From the NCBI GenBank assembly GCA_900549645.1, contig URPD01000012.1:1-37233 (forward strand): a stretch of DNA of 37,233 nucleotides, given 5' to 3'. The notes below the pieces were generated by a model that saw only the letters and a list, made by a program, of their open reading frames with translations, had not been told where the DNA came from and did no database searches. Positions 15,156 through 22,617 of this stretch are shown piece after piece (position 1 is the first letter of the stretch; every line of letters starts with the position of its first letter). Both the position numbers and the translations under genes were made by a program. The stretch is from an uncultured Eubacteriales bacterium. Lineage in GTDB: Bacteria > Bacillota > Clostridia > Oscillospirales > Oscillospiraceae.

Positions 15156-15911
15156 ATGAAGATAAACGAATTTTTTGCCGAACACAACAAGATCGCGCTT
15201 GCCTTTTCCGGCGGAGCCGATTCATCGTATCTGCTATACGCGGCAGTAAAATGCGGTGCGGATGTCGCACCGTATTTCGTGAAATCCCAGTTCCAGCCGG
15301 AGTTTGAGCGCGAGGACGCATACCGTCTTGCGCGCGAGCTTGGCGTCAGGCTGCATGAGATAGACGTTGATGTGCTGCAATTCCATGACGTCACCGTGAA
15401 CCCGTCGAACCGCTGCTATTTCTGCAAGCGCCATATCATGGGCGCGATACGCGAGGCCGCCGCGGCTGACGGATATGACACCATTATGGACGGTACCAAC
15501 GCCAGTGACGAGGACGGGGATCGTCCGGGAATGAAGGTGCTTGCGGAGGAGCATATACTCTCGCCGCTACGCATGTGCGGCATCAGCAAAAGCGATGTTC
15601 GCCGCCTGTCACATGAGGCGGGGCTGTTTACATGGGATAAGCCTGCCTATGCATGTCTTGCAACAAGAGTACCTGCGGGCGAGGAGATCACGGGGGAAAA
15701 GCTTCATGCCGTCGAGCAGAGCGAGGCGTATCTGTTTTCACTGGGTTACACGGATTTCCGTGTCCGCCTGCGTGACGGCGGCGCGCTGCTGCAACTCACC
15801 GCGAAGCAGCACGAGAGAGCGGAGAACGAATTTGAGCTTATAAAAAGCGAACTTAAAAAATATTTTGACATTATAAGGATCGACCCGAATGTGAGGGAAG
15901 AGAGCAAATGA
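15156..15911 (+). CDS. larE: LarE, ATP-dependent sulfur transferase for the nickel-pincer cofactor
   Basis: A 251-residue LarE. It adenylates the carboxylates of the pincer precursor and replaces oxygen by sulfur. The PP-loop SGGADSS (residues 18-24) binds ATP. Three cysteines occur at C87 and C90 (NRCYFCK) and C167 (PAYACLATR). The L. plantarum enzyme uses a single sacrificial Cys (C176, equivalent to C167), whereas enzymes with all three cysteines are reported to hold a [4Fe-4S] cluster and to act catalytically. This protein belongs to the three-cysteine type by sequence. The ribosome binding site before ATG 15156 is weak. Its stop overlaps the larC start by ATGA. Confidence 0.93.
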   Translation: MKINEFFAEHNKIALAFSGGADSSYLLYAAVKCGADVAPYFVKSQFQPEFEREDAYRLARELGVRLHEIDVDVLQFHDVTVNPSNRCYFCKRHIMGAIREAAAADGYDTIMDGTNASDEDGDRPGMKVLAEEHILSPLRMCGISKSDVRRLSHEAGLFTWDKPAYACLATRVPAGEEITGEKLHAVEQSEAYLFSLGYTDFRVRLRDGGALLQLTAKQHERAENEFELIKSELKKYFDIIRIDPNVREESK

Positions 15912-17110
15912 GGACTATATATATAGACTGCGCCATGGGCTGTGCAGGCGATATGCTGACCGCTGCTCTGCTGGAGCTGCACCCCGACCGTGAGGACTTC
16001 CTCCGCCGCATGAACGCTGCACTTTGCGGCAAGGTAGAGATACTTGCTGCACCCGACTCCAAATGCGGCATAGGCGGTACCCATGTTTCCGTTCTCATCG
16101 ACGGTGAGGAGGAAGGGGAGCACGACCATCATCACGATGATGAACACAATGACGATCACCATCACCACCATCATACGAGCGTCGCGGAGATCATGGAGTT
16201 TATCGACGGCGTCAATCTGCCCGCAGAGGTCAGAGAAAACGCCAAGGCCGTGTATAAAATAATCGCTGAGGCCGAGAGTAAGGTTCACGGACACCCGGTA
16301 GAGAATATACATTTCCATGAGGTCGGCTCACTCGATGCCCTTGCAGACGTTCTTAATGTCTGCGAGCTGATATACGAGCTTGCTCCCGGCAAGATTCTGT
16401 CGTCGCCGGTAAATGTCGGTTCCGGATTTGTCAAATGCGCGCACGGCGTCCTGCCCGTTCCCGCCCCGGCGACAGAGCTTATCCTAAGCGGCGTGCCGAT
16501 ATACTCCGGCGAGATAAAAAGCGAGCTGTGCACTCCGACCGGCGCAGCGCTGTTAAAGCATTTTGCTGCGGACTTTGTCCGCCGCCCCGTCATGCGTGTT
16601 GAGAAAATTGGTTACGGTACCGGCAAAAAAGATTTCCCGGCGGCAAATGTCGTCCGCGCATTGCTCGGCGAAACCGAGGACGGCGGAGATAAGGTCATTG
16701 AGCTTGCATGCAATCTGGACGATATGACGCCGGAGTCGCTGTCCTTTGCAATGGACGAGCTGTTTGCCATAGGCGCGCTTGACGTGTATTTCACTAATAT
16801 CGGCATGAAAAAAAGCAGACCGGGCATCATTCTGACCTGCATGTGCCGCGAAGAGCAGCGAGATGAGATGCTCCGCTGCGTATTCAGGAATACTACCACC
16901 ATCGGCGTCCGCGAATACTCCTGTGCACGTTGGACGCTGCGCCGCAGCGAGAGGAGCGTTGAAACGGAATTCGGCTCCGTGCGGGTAAAAACCTCTGAGG
17001 GTTACGGCGTGAAGCGCGAAAAGGCGGAGTATGACGATCTTGCCCGCCTTGCCCGCGAGAACGGGTGCAGCCTTGACGAGATACGTGCATCTGTCGCAAG
17101 AGGGGAGTGA
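15908..17110 (+). CDS. larC: LarC, nickel insertase of the nickel-pincer cofactor (single uninterrupted reading frame)
   Basis: A 400-residue LarC, the CTP-dependent enzyme that inserts nickel into the pincer nucleotide. The N-terminus reads YIDCAMGCAGDMLTAALLEL. A histidine- and aspartate-rich stretch lies near residues 72-90 (clusters of two, three and six His) and is probably a nickel store or binding segment. ENIHFHEVGSLDALADV, STPTG-like ELCTPTGAALLKHF and LACNLDDMTPESLSFAMDELF are family landmarks. In L. plantarum larC1 and larC2 are joined by ribosomal frameshifting; here both parts are in one frame. It overlaps larE by four bases (ATGA) and is followed by the cupin gene five bases later. 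Confidence 0.93.
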   Translation: MRTIYIDCAMGCAGDMLTAALLELHPDREDFLRRMNAALCGKVEILAAPDSKCGIGGTHVSVLIDGEEEGEHDHHHDDEHNDDHHHHHHTSVAEIMEFIDGVNLPAEVRENAKAVYKIIAEAESKVHGHPVENIHFHEVGSLDALADVLNVCELIYELAPGKILSSPVNVGSGFVKCAHGVLPVPAPATELILSGVPIYSGEIKSELCTPTGAALLKHFAADFVRRPVMRVEKIGYGTGKKDFPAANVVRALLGETEDGGDKVIELACNLDDMTPESLSFAMDELFAIGALDVYFTNIGMKKSRPGIILTCMCREEQRDEMLRCVFRNTTTIGVREYSCARWTLRRSERSVETEFGSVRVKTSEGYGVKREKAEYDDLARLARENGCSLDEIRASVARGE

Positions 17111-17115
17111 GCCGC

Positions 17116-17481
17116 ATGAAAGTAGGCAAATATGATGTGCCGCTGTTCGAGGATTTCGGCACGGCAAAGACGATAGAACTGCTTGGCGGCAAGTCCACGC
17201 GGCAGGTGTTCTTCGGCGAAGATATACTTGTTGTGCGCAATGTTGTGCGCGAGGATGTTGTTATGCCCGAACATGCTCACCCGCATGAGCAGCTGACATA
17301 TGTGTCGGAAGGTGAGTGCGAGGTTATGATAGAGTGCGAAGAGCCGAGGCATATGGGCGTCGGCGGAATATGCATGTTCCCGTCGAACCGTAAGCACTCT
17401 CTGATCTGCAAGGCAGGAACGGTGATATGGGATATTTTCACGCCCCTGCGCGATGATATAATCGAATCCGTGCTCGGCTGA
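17116..17481 (+). CDS. Single-domain cupin protein, last gene of the lar-type operon
   Basis: A 121-residue cupin. Metal-ligand-like residues are in MPEHAHPHEQLTYVSEGECE (His53, His55, His57, Glu58 region) and HSL near residue 94, with the usual glycine turns. ATG 17116 is preferred because AGGGGAG stands nine bases upstream; GTG 17107 lies before that site. Cupins of this size act as sugar or acid isomerases, dioxygenases, or small sensors. Being last in a nickel-cofactor operon, it might bind nickel or the pathway acid (inference). It lies just before a strong terminator. Confidence 0.78.
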   Translation: MKVGKYDVPLFEDFGTAKTIELLGGKSTRQVFFGEDILVVRNVVREDVVMPEHAHPHEQLTYVSEGECEVMIECEEPRHMGVGGICMFPSNRKHSLICKAGTVIWDIFTPLRDDIIESVLG

Positions 17482-17539
17482 AAATCGTCTGTATAGTGAA
17501 AAGTGAAATTTCGCATTTACGTCGCATTATTAGATATAA

Positions 17540-17580
17540 AAACGAGGATAGGACGCATTGTCCTATCCTCGTTTGATTTT
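17540..17580 (+). terminator. Strong terminator of the lar-type operon
   Basis: A perfect 15-bp stem (17540-17554 with 17560-17574, AAACGAGGATAGGAC and complement) has a GCATT loop and a TGATTTT tail, 58 bases after the cupin stop. The 359-base gene-free stretch 17482-17840 holds this hairpin and the tRNA terminator; between 17581 and 17800 I see no gene or clear signal. Confidence 0.85.
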
Positions 17581-17801
17581 CGCGTTCCCGCATGCGTTCG
17601 GGCTGTTTGACATCTATTTCGTATTCAGTGCGGGCTTCTCTCTCCCACTGCTTTGTTCCTTTCCAACGCAATTAGTAGCACGTATTTTGACGTTTTGGTA
17701 TGCCGAAAAGTATGCTTTTTACACATTATAGGAGAAATACGCCCTATAAGTCAGAAAATGCCATCACACCCACGTGAACTTTCACACCCAAAACAAAAAG
17801 A

Positions 17802-17835
17802 AAAAGTGCTGAAACCTGACGATTTCAGCACTTTT
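17802..17835 (-). terminator. Terminator of tRNA-Leu
   Basis: A 13-bp stem (17802-17814 with 17823-17835, AAAAGTGCTGAAA and complement) lies five bases after the tRNA 3' end on the minus strand and continues into CTTTTTGTTTTGG, a U-rich tail. Confidence 0.85.
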
Positions 17836-17840
17836 GAAGC

Positions 17841-17928
17841 TGGTGCGCGAGGCGGGACTTGAACCCGCACGCCCGGAGTGAGCACTAGAACCTGAATCTA
17901 GCGAGTCTGCCAATTCCACCACTCGCGC
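17841..17928 (-). tRNA. tRNA-Leu (anticodon CAG)
   Basis: The minus strand encodes an 88-nucleotide class II tRNA. The acceptor stem GCGCGAG pairs with CTCGCGC, the encoded 3' end is ACCA (17841-17844), the T arm has GGGTTCAAGTCCC, and a long variable arm is present, as expected for leucine. The anticodon arm is CTAGA-TTCAGGT-TCTAG, giving CAG, which reads CUG codons. Confidence 0.95.
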
Positions 17929-17947
17929 ATCTCTGGAACGCTTGATT

Positions 17948-17976
17948 ATAATAGCATCTGCCTGCCCCTTTGTCAA
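17948..17976 (-). promoter_or_regulatory. Predicted sigma-A promoter of tRNA-Leu
   Basis: On the minus strand, TTGACA (17971-17976) and TATTAT (17948-17953) are separated by 17 bases and would start transcription about 12 bases before the tRNA 5' end. Confidence 0.7.
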
Positions 17977-18060
17977 GAACAAATTTAATATTTTTCCGCT
18001 TTACTTTGACTTGATGCGATGGTATATTTGATGTATCAAAACAAAAATGGGGGTATCCGC

Positions 18061-18840
18061 ATGTATATCGACCGTCCAGCGCTCAAGCGGCAGGCGAAAA
18101 ATCTTATAAGCAGCTCAAAGCCGCAGCCAATCGTTGTCGGACTTGTGTACGTTTTGCTCATTCTTCTCATTTCGTGGCTGTCCGGTAAGATGTCCGGGCT
18201 TGACTTTTCGACAAATGAGCTGATCGAATACAGCAATTATATAACTCAGGGCGATGTTGATTCAGCCTTGTATCTTATCGAGAACCATGTCCCAAGCTCT
18301 GGCATGCGATTTGTCGGTCTGCTGCTGAACATCATCAGCATGGTCCTCAGCGCGGGCTTCACCATATTCCTGCTCAACACTATCCGCATGCAGGCGGCCT
18401 GCTTCGGCAACCTGCTTGACGGCTTCGGAATGTTCTTCCGCATCATCTGGCTCGACATCCTCCAGACCGTGTTCATCACACTGTGGTCGCTGCTGCTCGT
18501 CGTCCCCGGCATAATCGCCGCGTACCGCTACCGGCTTGCGCTGTATCTGCTGCTTGATCATCCGGAGATGTCGGCGATGGACTGCATACGCGAAAGCAAG
18601 CGCATTATGAGCGGCAATAAGGGGCAGCTTTTTGTCCTTGACCTGAGCTTTATAGGCTGGTGGATACTGGCTGGCATCCCCATAGTCGGCCTGTTCGTGC
18701 GCGTATGGGTCGTTCCGTACACCCAGATGACCTACGCTCTGTACTACACCACGCTTACCGGCACGAACGCGCCCGGCGCAATTCCGGGAGACGGCAGCGC
18801 GCAGGACGAACCGCACGAGGAGCATCCTTGGGAGAACTGA
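18061..18840 (+). CDS. DUF975 family membrane protein
   Basis: A 259-residue integral membrane protein of the DUF975 family, common in Clostridia and of unknown function. The N-terminus MYIDRPALKRQAKNLI is the typical short cytoplasmic lead into the first helix. About five hydrophobic segments follow (near 25-45, 85-110, 125-160 and 190-225), with the conserved PGIIAAYRYRLALYLLLDHPEM loop in the middle and an acidic, proline-containing C-terminal tail. ATG 18061 is chosen because GGGGGT stands six bases before it and the family starts there; the frame is open to 18019. It is monocistronic, with a terminator directly behind. Confidence 0.85.
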   Translation: MYIDRPALKRQAKNLISSSKPQPIVVGLVYVLLILLISWLSGKMSGLDFSTNELIEYSNYITQGDVDSALYLIENHVPSSGMRFVGLLLNIISMVLSAGFTIFLLNTIRMQAACFGNLLDGFGMFFRIIWLDILQTVFITLWSLLLVVPGIIAAYRYRLALYLLLDHPEMSAMDCIRESKRIMSGNKGQLFVLDLSFIGWWILAGIPIVGLFVRVWVVPYTQMTYALYYTTLTGTNAPGAIPGDGSAQDEPHEEHPWEN

Positions 18841-18860
18841 TTCCCCTGAAACTAATAACA

Positions 18861-18895
18861 AAAACTGTCTGCATGTCTCATGCAGGCAGTTTTTT
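18861..18895 (+). terminator. Terminator after the DUF975 gene
   Basis: The stem AAAACTGTCTGCATG (18861-18875) pairs with 18879-18893 (one G-T pair) around a three-base loop, and the 3' arm runs into TTTTTT. It lies 20 bases after the stop codon. Confidence 0.9.
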
Positions 18896-18906
18896 ATATA
18901 TACCCC

Positions 18907-18957
18907 TTGACAAAGAAAAAGGTTGTAGTATCATCTAATCGAAATGGTTGATGATAC
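18907..18957 (+). promoter_or_regulatory. Promoter with probable MarR operator
   Basis: TTGACA (18907-18912) and TATCAT (18929-18934), 16 bases apart, form a promoter for the MarR-MFS pair. The inverted repeat GTATCATC (18928-18935) and GATGATAC (18950-18957) overlaps the -10 element, with half-sites 22 bases apart. This is the layout expected of an autoregulatory MarR operator. Confidence 0.6.
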
Positions 18958-18976
18958 AACCAAATTGGAGGCACGT

Positions 18977-19456
18977 ATGGATATTACCGAAAGGAAGATA
19001 ACAAAAATAGCGCGGGAGGTCAGCAAATTCACCGTGCGGCAGCTGCGCGAGGAGGGGATAGGTGCGTCGGAATTTGACGTGATACACGCGGTGCGCAAGA
19101 ACCCCGGAATCACGCAGGCCGGAGTGTGCCGCATCACCGGGCTTGACAAGGGCGCGGTTGCGCGGCAGGCGGCGAATCTTGAGGCAAAGGGCTACATCGT
19201 CCGCCGTGATAACGAGGACGACGGCAGGAGCCGCAGACTCTATGCGACGGAGAAGGCGGATGGGCTGAAAAGCTCAAAGGCGCAGATCGAGACGCGCTTT
19301 TACGAATGGCTGCTGGAGCCGCTGAGTGATGCAGACGCGGCGGAGTTTGCGCGCATACTTGACGTGCTTTACCGCCGCTGCAAGGCCGAGAGCAAGTCGG
19401 ATTTTTCTGAAATGACCGGTATATTGAAAGACGGAGACGAAAATGAAAGAGAATAA
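18977..19456 (+). CDS. MarR family transcriptional regulator
   Basis: A 159-residue winged helix-turn-helix regulator. The DNA-binding core reads GITQAGVCRITGLDKGAVARQAANLEAKGYIVRR, followed by the wing with DDGRSRRLYATEK, and helices for dimerisation at both ends. ATG 18977 is chosen because TTGGAGG lies seven bases upstream; an in-frame ATG at 18944 lies within the inverted repeat. The gene overlaps the following MFS transporter by 14 bases. MarR-MFS pairs usually control efflux of toxic or phenolic compounds, with the regulator repressing its own operon until it binds the ligand. Confidence 0.88.
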   Translation: MDITERKITKIAREVSKFTVRQLREEGIGASEFDVIHAVRKNPGITQAGVCRITGLDKGAVARQAANLEAKGYIVRRDNEDDGRSRRLYATEKADGLKSSKAQIETRFYEWLLEPLSDADAAEFARILDVLYRRCKAESKSDFSEMTGILKDGDENERE

Positions 19457-20693
19457 AAAGAAGCTGTCACAGGCGATGCTGTTTATAATCCTGTTCGGGA
19501 TAGTGAGCCTTTTTTCGGATATGACCCATGAAGGTGCGTCCAGCATACGCGGGGCGTACCTGTCGCTTCTGGGCGCGTCGGCGGCGACGATCGGCTTCGT
19601 GTCGGGACTCGGCGAGCTTATCGGGTACTCGATGCGCTACGTTTTCGGCAAGCTTACAGACAAGACGAAGCACTATTGGCCGATGACGATCCTCGGCTAC
19701 GTTCTGGACGTCCTCGCTGTTCCGGCGCTCGCGCTGGTGGGCGAGCACGGCTGGATAGCGGCCTGCGCGCTGCTGGTCATCCAGCGCATGGGCAAGGCGA
19801 TAAAGAAGCCGGCAAAGGATACGATAATGTCCTTCGCGGCGTCTCAGGAGGGCGTCGGCAAGAGCTTCGGAATACAGGAGGTGCTCGACCAGATAGGCGC
19901 GTTCCTCGGCCCAGTGCTGCTGTATCTCGTGATGCTGTTCAAGACCGACGGCACGACCTTTGAGGTGTATTCCACCTGCTTTGCCGTTCTGGCGATTCCG
20001 GGAGCCGTGACGCTGATACTGCTCATCATCACGCGCTATAAGTTCCCGAATCCGGAGCACTTCGAGCCGGAACCGAAGGAATTCATCCCGTTCAAGATGA
20101 AGAAGGAGTTCGTGCTCTATATCGCCGGTATAAGCCTGTTTGCCTTCGGCTTTATCGACTATTCTATAATAATCATGCACGTTTCGCGCACCTATGCGCA
20201 CCTGAGCGGCGGCCTTGCGGAGACAGGCTCGCTCGTCACGACAGGTACTCTGCCGCTGCTGTACGCCGGGGCGATGCTGGTAGATGCCGTGGCGGCACTC
20301 GTGTTCGGACTGATGTACGATAAGCGCGGCGTACGCGCGCTGGTGTGGTCGACGCTCATATCCGCGCCGTTCGCAGTGTTTGTGTTCATGTTCGACTCGG
20401 TGCCGATGCTGCTGCTCGGCGTGGCGCTCTGGGGCGTCGGCATGGGCGCGCAGGAATCCATTCTCAAGGCCGCGGTCACAAGCATGGTGCCGAAAACGAG
20501 CCGCGCCACGGGCTACGGCATCTTTGAGTGCTCGTTCGGCGCGTTCTGGTTCCTCGGCAGCTGGTTGCTCGGCGTACTCTATGACGTGAGCATCCCCGCA
20601 ATGGTCGTGGTTTCGGCCGTGGCGCAGCTTGCAGCGATCCCGCTTTATATCGCCTCGTCCAGACTCAGAAAGAAGCAGGCGGAGCAGAGCTGA
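19443..20693 (+). CDS. MFS transporter, probably drug/solute efflux
   Basis: A 416-residue major facilitator superfamily protein with about twelve membrane helices. The first helix region contains LFSDMTHEGASSIRGAYLSLLGA, and the loop between helices 2 and 3 has GKLTDKTKHY, a form of the MFS A motif. A second related loop is FGLMYDKRGVRAL. The central cytoplasmic loop is charged (NPEHFEPEPKEFIPFKMKKE). ATG 19443 overlaps the MarR gene, so both proteins are made from one message. The substrate cannot be told. Confidence 0.85.
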   Translation: MKENKKKLSQAMLFIILFGIVSLFSDMTHEGASSIRGAYLSLLGASAATIGFVSGLGELIGYSMRYVFGKLTDKTKHYWPMTILGYVLDVLAVPALALVGEHGWIAACALLVIQRMGKAIKKPAKDTIMSFAASQEGVGKSFGIQEVLDQIGAFLGPVLLYLVMLFKTDGTTFEVYSTCFAVLAIPGAVTLILLIITRYKFPNPEHFEPEPKEFIPFKMKKEFVLYIAGISLFAFGFIDYSIIIMHVSRTYAHLSGGLAETGSLVTTGTLPLLYAGAMLVDAVAALVFGLMYDKRGVRALVWSTLISAPFAVFVFMFDSVPMLLLGVALWGVGMGAQESILKAAVTSMVPKTSRATGYGIFECSFGAFWFLGSWLLGVLYDVSIPAMVVVSAVAQLAAIPLYIASSRLRKKQAEQS

Positions 20694-20712
20694 GGTCGAT
20701 TTAATATATCCC

Positions 20713-20741
20713 TTGATTTCTTGCCGGAGTTAGTATATATT
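20713..20741 (+). promoter_or_regulatory. Predicted promoter of the DUF1292 gene
   Basis: TTGATT (20713-20718) and TATATT (20736-20741) are separated by 17 bases. The leader to ATG 20808 is about 60 bases and holds a GGAGG ribosome binding site. Confidence 0.5.
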
Positions 20742-20807
20742 ATAAACAGAGACAGCGATGAAGCTACTTAAATTTGAGTCAGCGGTATTACCGCGCGGAG
20801 GAACATT

Positions 20808-21110
20808 ATGAGCGAAGATTTCGGCAGCGATTTTATCACTATCGTGGACGACGACGGCACCGAGTTTGAACTTGAGGTGCTTGACACTATGGATTATAAC
20901 GGGGAAACCTATAAGGCTTTCCTTCCTGCGGATATGGACGAGAACGATCCGGATTACGGTATGATAATCCTGCGTTCGGTGCTTGACGAGTCCGGCGAGG
21001 AGATTTTCGAGTCTATTGACGACGAAGCTCAGCTTCAGGACGTGTATGAGCACTTCATGGTTCTCCTCTTCGACGATGAGGACGAGGGCGAGAACGGGGA
21101 AGAGGAATAA
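20808..21110 (+). CDS. DUF1292 family protein
   Basis: A 100-residue, very acidic protein of the DUF1292 family, widespread in Firmicutes and without known function. The core ITIVDDDGTEFELEVLDTMD and YKAFLPADM followed by MIILRSVLDESGEEIFESIDD matches the domain. The last 15 residues are almost only Asp, Glu and Gly. It stands alone between its promoter and the 6S RNA gene. ATG 20808 has GGAGG six bases upstream. Confidence 0.85.
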   Translation: MSEDFGSDFITIVDDDGTEFELEVLDTMDYNGETYKAFLPADMDENDPDYGMIILRSVLDESGEEIFESIDDEAQLQDVYEHFMVLLFDDEDEGENGEEE

Positions 21111-21159
21111 TCCTCACCCACGGTATTTTCCCGCCCGATGCGGCATAGAATATACTATA

Positions 21160-21390
21160 CCGCGGACGGGGACTTGTACAGAAAAACGGTTCCTGCTGTG
21201 TGCGTGCTGTCCGATCACGGACTTCACGGCCCATTAAACCCACATTCCTTATAAGGGATGCCGATTTGAATCTGCGGATTGCAGGCCTCCCGGCACAGAC
21301 CGGACGTTGGAAGCAGCGAAACAGAACTTAGGCGACCCACCTGCTAATTTGTGCAGGTTATAATTGGGCCGGCACGGCATCTGCGGGACA
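21160..21390 (+). ncRNA. ssrS: 6S RNA (ssrS)
   Basis: 6S RNA imitates an open promoter and sequesters the housekeeping RNA polymerase in slow growth. The 5' arm CCGCGGA (21160-21166) pairs with TCTGCGG (21380-21386) as the closing stem. The 3' half resembles known 6S RNAs: ACTTAGGCGACCCACCTGC, a small hairpin ACCTGC/GCAGGT, then TTGGGCCGGCACGGCATC, comparable with the GCGGCGGCATCTC end of the E. coli RNA. The 5' half has GGGGACTTG and the central part the expected large bubble. A -10 TATACT (21151-21156) lies just upstream and a terminator just downstream. Ends are approximate. The 330-base gap between the DUF1292 and MFS genes is explained by this RNA. Confidence 0.75.
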
Positions 21391-21420
21391 CTCCGGCAGC
21401 TTTTGCTGCCGGAGCTTTTC
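21391..21420 (+). terminator. Terminator of 6S RNA
   Basis: A perfect 10-bp stem CTCCGGCAGC (21391-21400) with 21405-21414 and a TTTT loop is followed by CTTTTC. The next gene starts 27 bases later, so the MFS gene may be reached by read-through or a promoter I cannot identify. Confidence 0.8.
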
Positions 21421-21440
21421 ATGCCGGATAGGAGAGAGAT

Positions 21441-22598
21441 ATGATACAGCTTCTTCTCGCGGTCATATATCTTGCGTTCATAAGTCTCGGTCTGCCGGAC
21501 TCCCTGCTGGGCGCGGCGTGGCCGAGCATTTACCCGGAATTGAATGTTCCGGTGTCGTACGCCGGGGCGATATCGATGACCATCGCGGCGGGGACGATAG
21601 TTTCAAGCCTTATGAGTGAGCGGCTGACGCGCCGCTTCGGGACGGGGCTTGTCACTACGGTAAGCGTTGCGATGACAGCGGCGGCGCTCTTAGGCTTTTC
21701 GATAAGCGGGAGCTTTGCCATGCTTATCGTCTTTGCGATTCCGTATGGGATTGGCGCGGGGAGCGTGGACGCCTCGCTGAATAATTACGTCGCCCTCCAT
21801 TACGCCAGCCGCCACATGAGCTGGCTGCACTGCATGTGGGGCGTCGGCGCGTCCGTCGGGCCGCTGATAATGAGCGCCGCACTGACCGCGGGGCGCGGAT
21901 GGCAGAGCGGGTACAGGGCTATCTCGTATATCCAGCTTGGCCTGACGCTGATCCTGCTGATTAGTCTGCCACTGTGGAAAAGACCGCAGTCGGCGCAGGA
22001 GGACGGGGCGGCGCGCGCCCTGAGCCTGCGCGAGATCGTGAGCATCTGCGGGGCGAAGGAGGTCATGCTGTGCTTCTTTTGCTACTGCGCGCTGGAGCAG
22101 ACCGCCGGACTCTGGGCGGGGAGCTATCTTGTGCTGACGCGCGGCGTGGACGCGGAGACTGCGGCGAGCTTCGCGGGGCTGTATTTCATAGGGATAACCG
22201 CAGGCCGCGCGGTCAACGGCTTTATGACGTTGCGCTTTTCCGACCGCAGCTTGGTCAGAGCGGGTGAGGTTCTTATCGCGGTGGGGACGCTGATGCTGTT
22301 CCTGTCCGCGCAGAAGGTCGCGCTTGCGGGCTTTGTGCTGCTTGGAATCGGCTCCGCGCCGATATACCCCAGCATAATCCACTCGACCCCGGCACATTTC
22401 GGCGCTGAGAGATCGCAGGCGATAATCGGAGTTCAGATGGCGAGCGCCTATGTCGGGACATGCCTGATGCCGCCGCTCTTCGGTTTACTCGCCGGATATA
22501 TCGGGGCGTGGCTGCTGCCGGTGTACATCGCCGCACTGCTTGCGCTGATGGCGGTAATGTTCGAGCGCCTTGAAAAGAAAACAAGCAAACCCGCCTGA
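21441..22598 (+). CDS. MFS transporter, FucP/sugar-like type
   Basis: A 385-residue major facilitator protein with about twelve hydrophobic segments. The first helix holds ISLGLPDSLLGAAWPSIYPE, and the loop after helix 2 has SERLTRRFGTG, a form of the MFS A motif. SVDASLNNYVALHYASRHMSWLHCMWGVGA in the N-terminal half is typical of the FucP-like clade of sugar permeases and related proteins of unknown substrate. ATG 21441 has GGAGAGAGAT upstream. The stop TGA lies inside the bidirectional terminator shared with bioY. Confidence 0.82.
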   Translation: MIQLLLAVIYLAFISLGLPDSLLGAAWPSIYPELNVPVSYAGAISMTIAAGTIVSSLMSERLTRRFGTGLVTTVSVAMTAAALLGFSISGSFAMLIVFAIPYGIGAGSVDASLNNYVALHYASRHMSWLHCMWGVGASVGPLIMSAALTAGRGWQSGYRAISYIQLGLTLILLISLPLWKRPQSAQEDGAARALSLREIVSICGAKEVMLCFFCYCALEQTAGLWAGSYLVLTRGVDAETAASFAGLYFIGITAGRAVNGFMTLRFSDRSLVRAGEVLIAVGTLMLFLSAQKVALAGFVLLGIGSAPIYPSIIHSTPAHFGAERSQAIIGVQMASAYVGTCLMPPLFGLLAGYIGAWLLPVYIAALLALMAVMFERLEKKTSKPA

Positions 22599-22614
22599 AG
22601 TTCAGGCGGGTTTG
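22586..22614. terminator. Bidirectional terminator between MFS gene and bioY
   Basis: A perfect 14-bp inverted repeat (22586-22599 with 22601-22614, CAAACCCGCCTGAA and complement) has a one-base centre. It has a T-rich 3' side in both directions and serves the convergent genes. It overlaps the MFS stop codon. Confidence 0.85.
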
Positions 22615-22617
22615 ATA

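Noticed and set aside
16108..16175. CAC/CAT-rich stretch resembling a tandem repeat
   Set aside because: It is the coding sequence of the His-rich nickel-binding segment of LarC, which is in frame and typical of metallochaperones.
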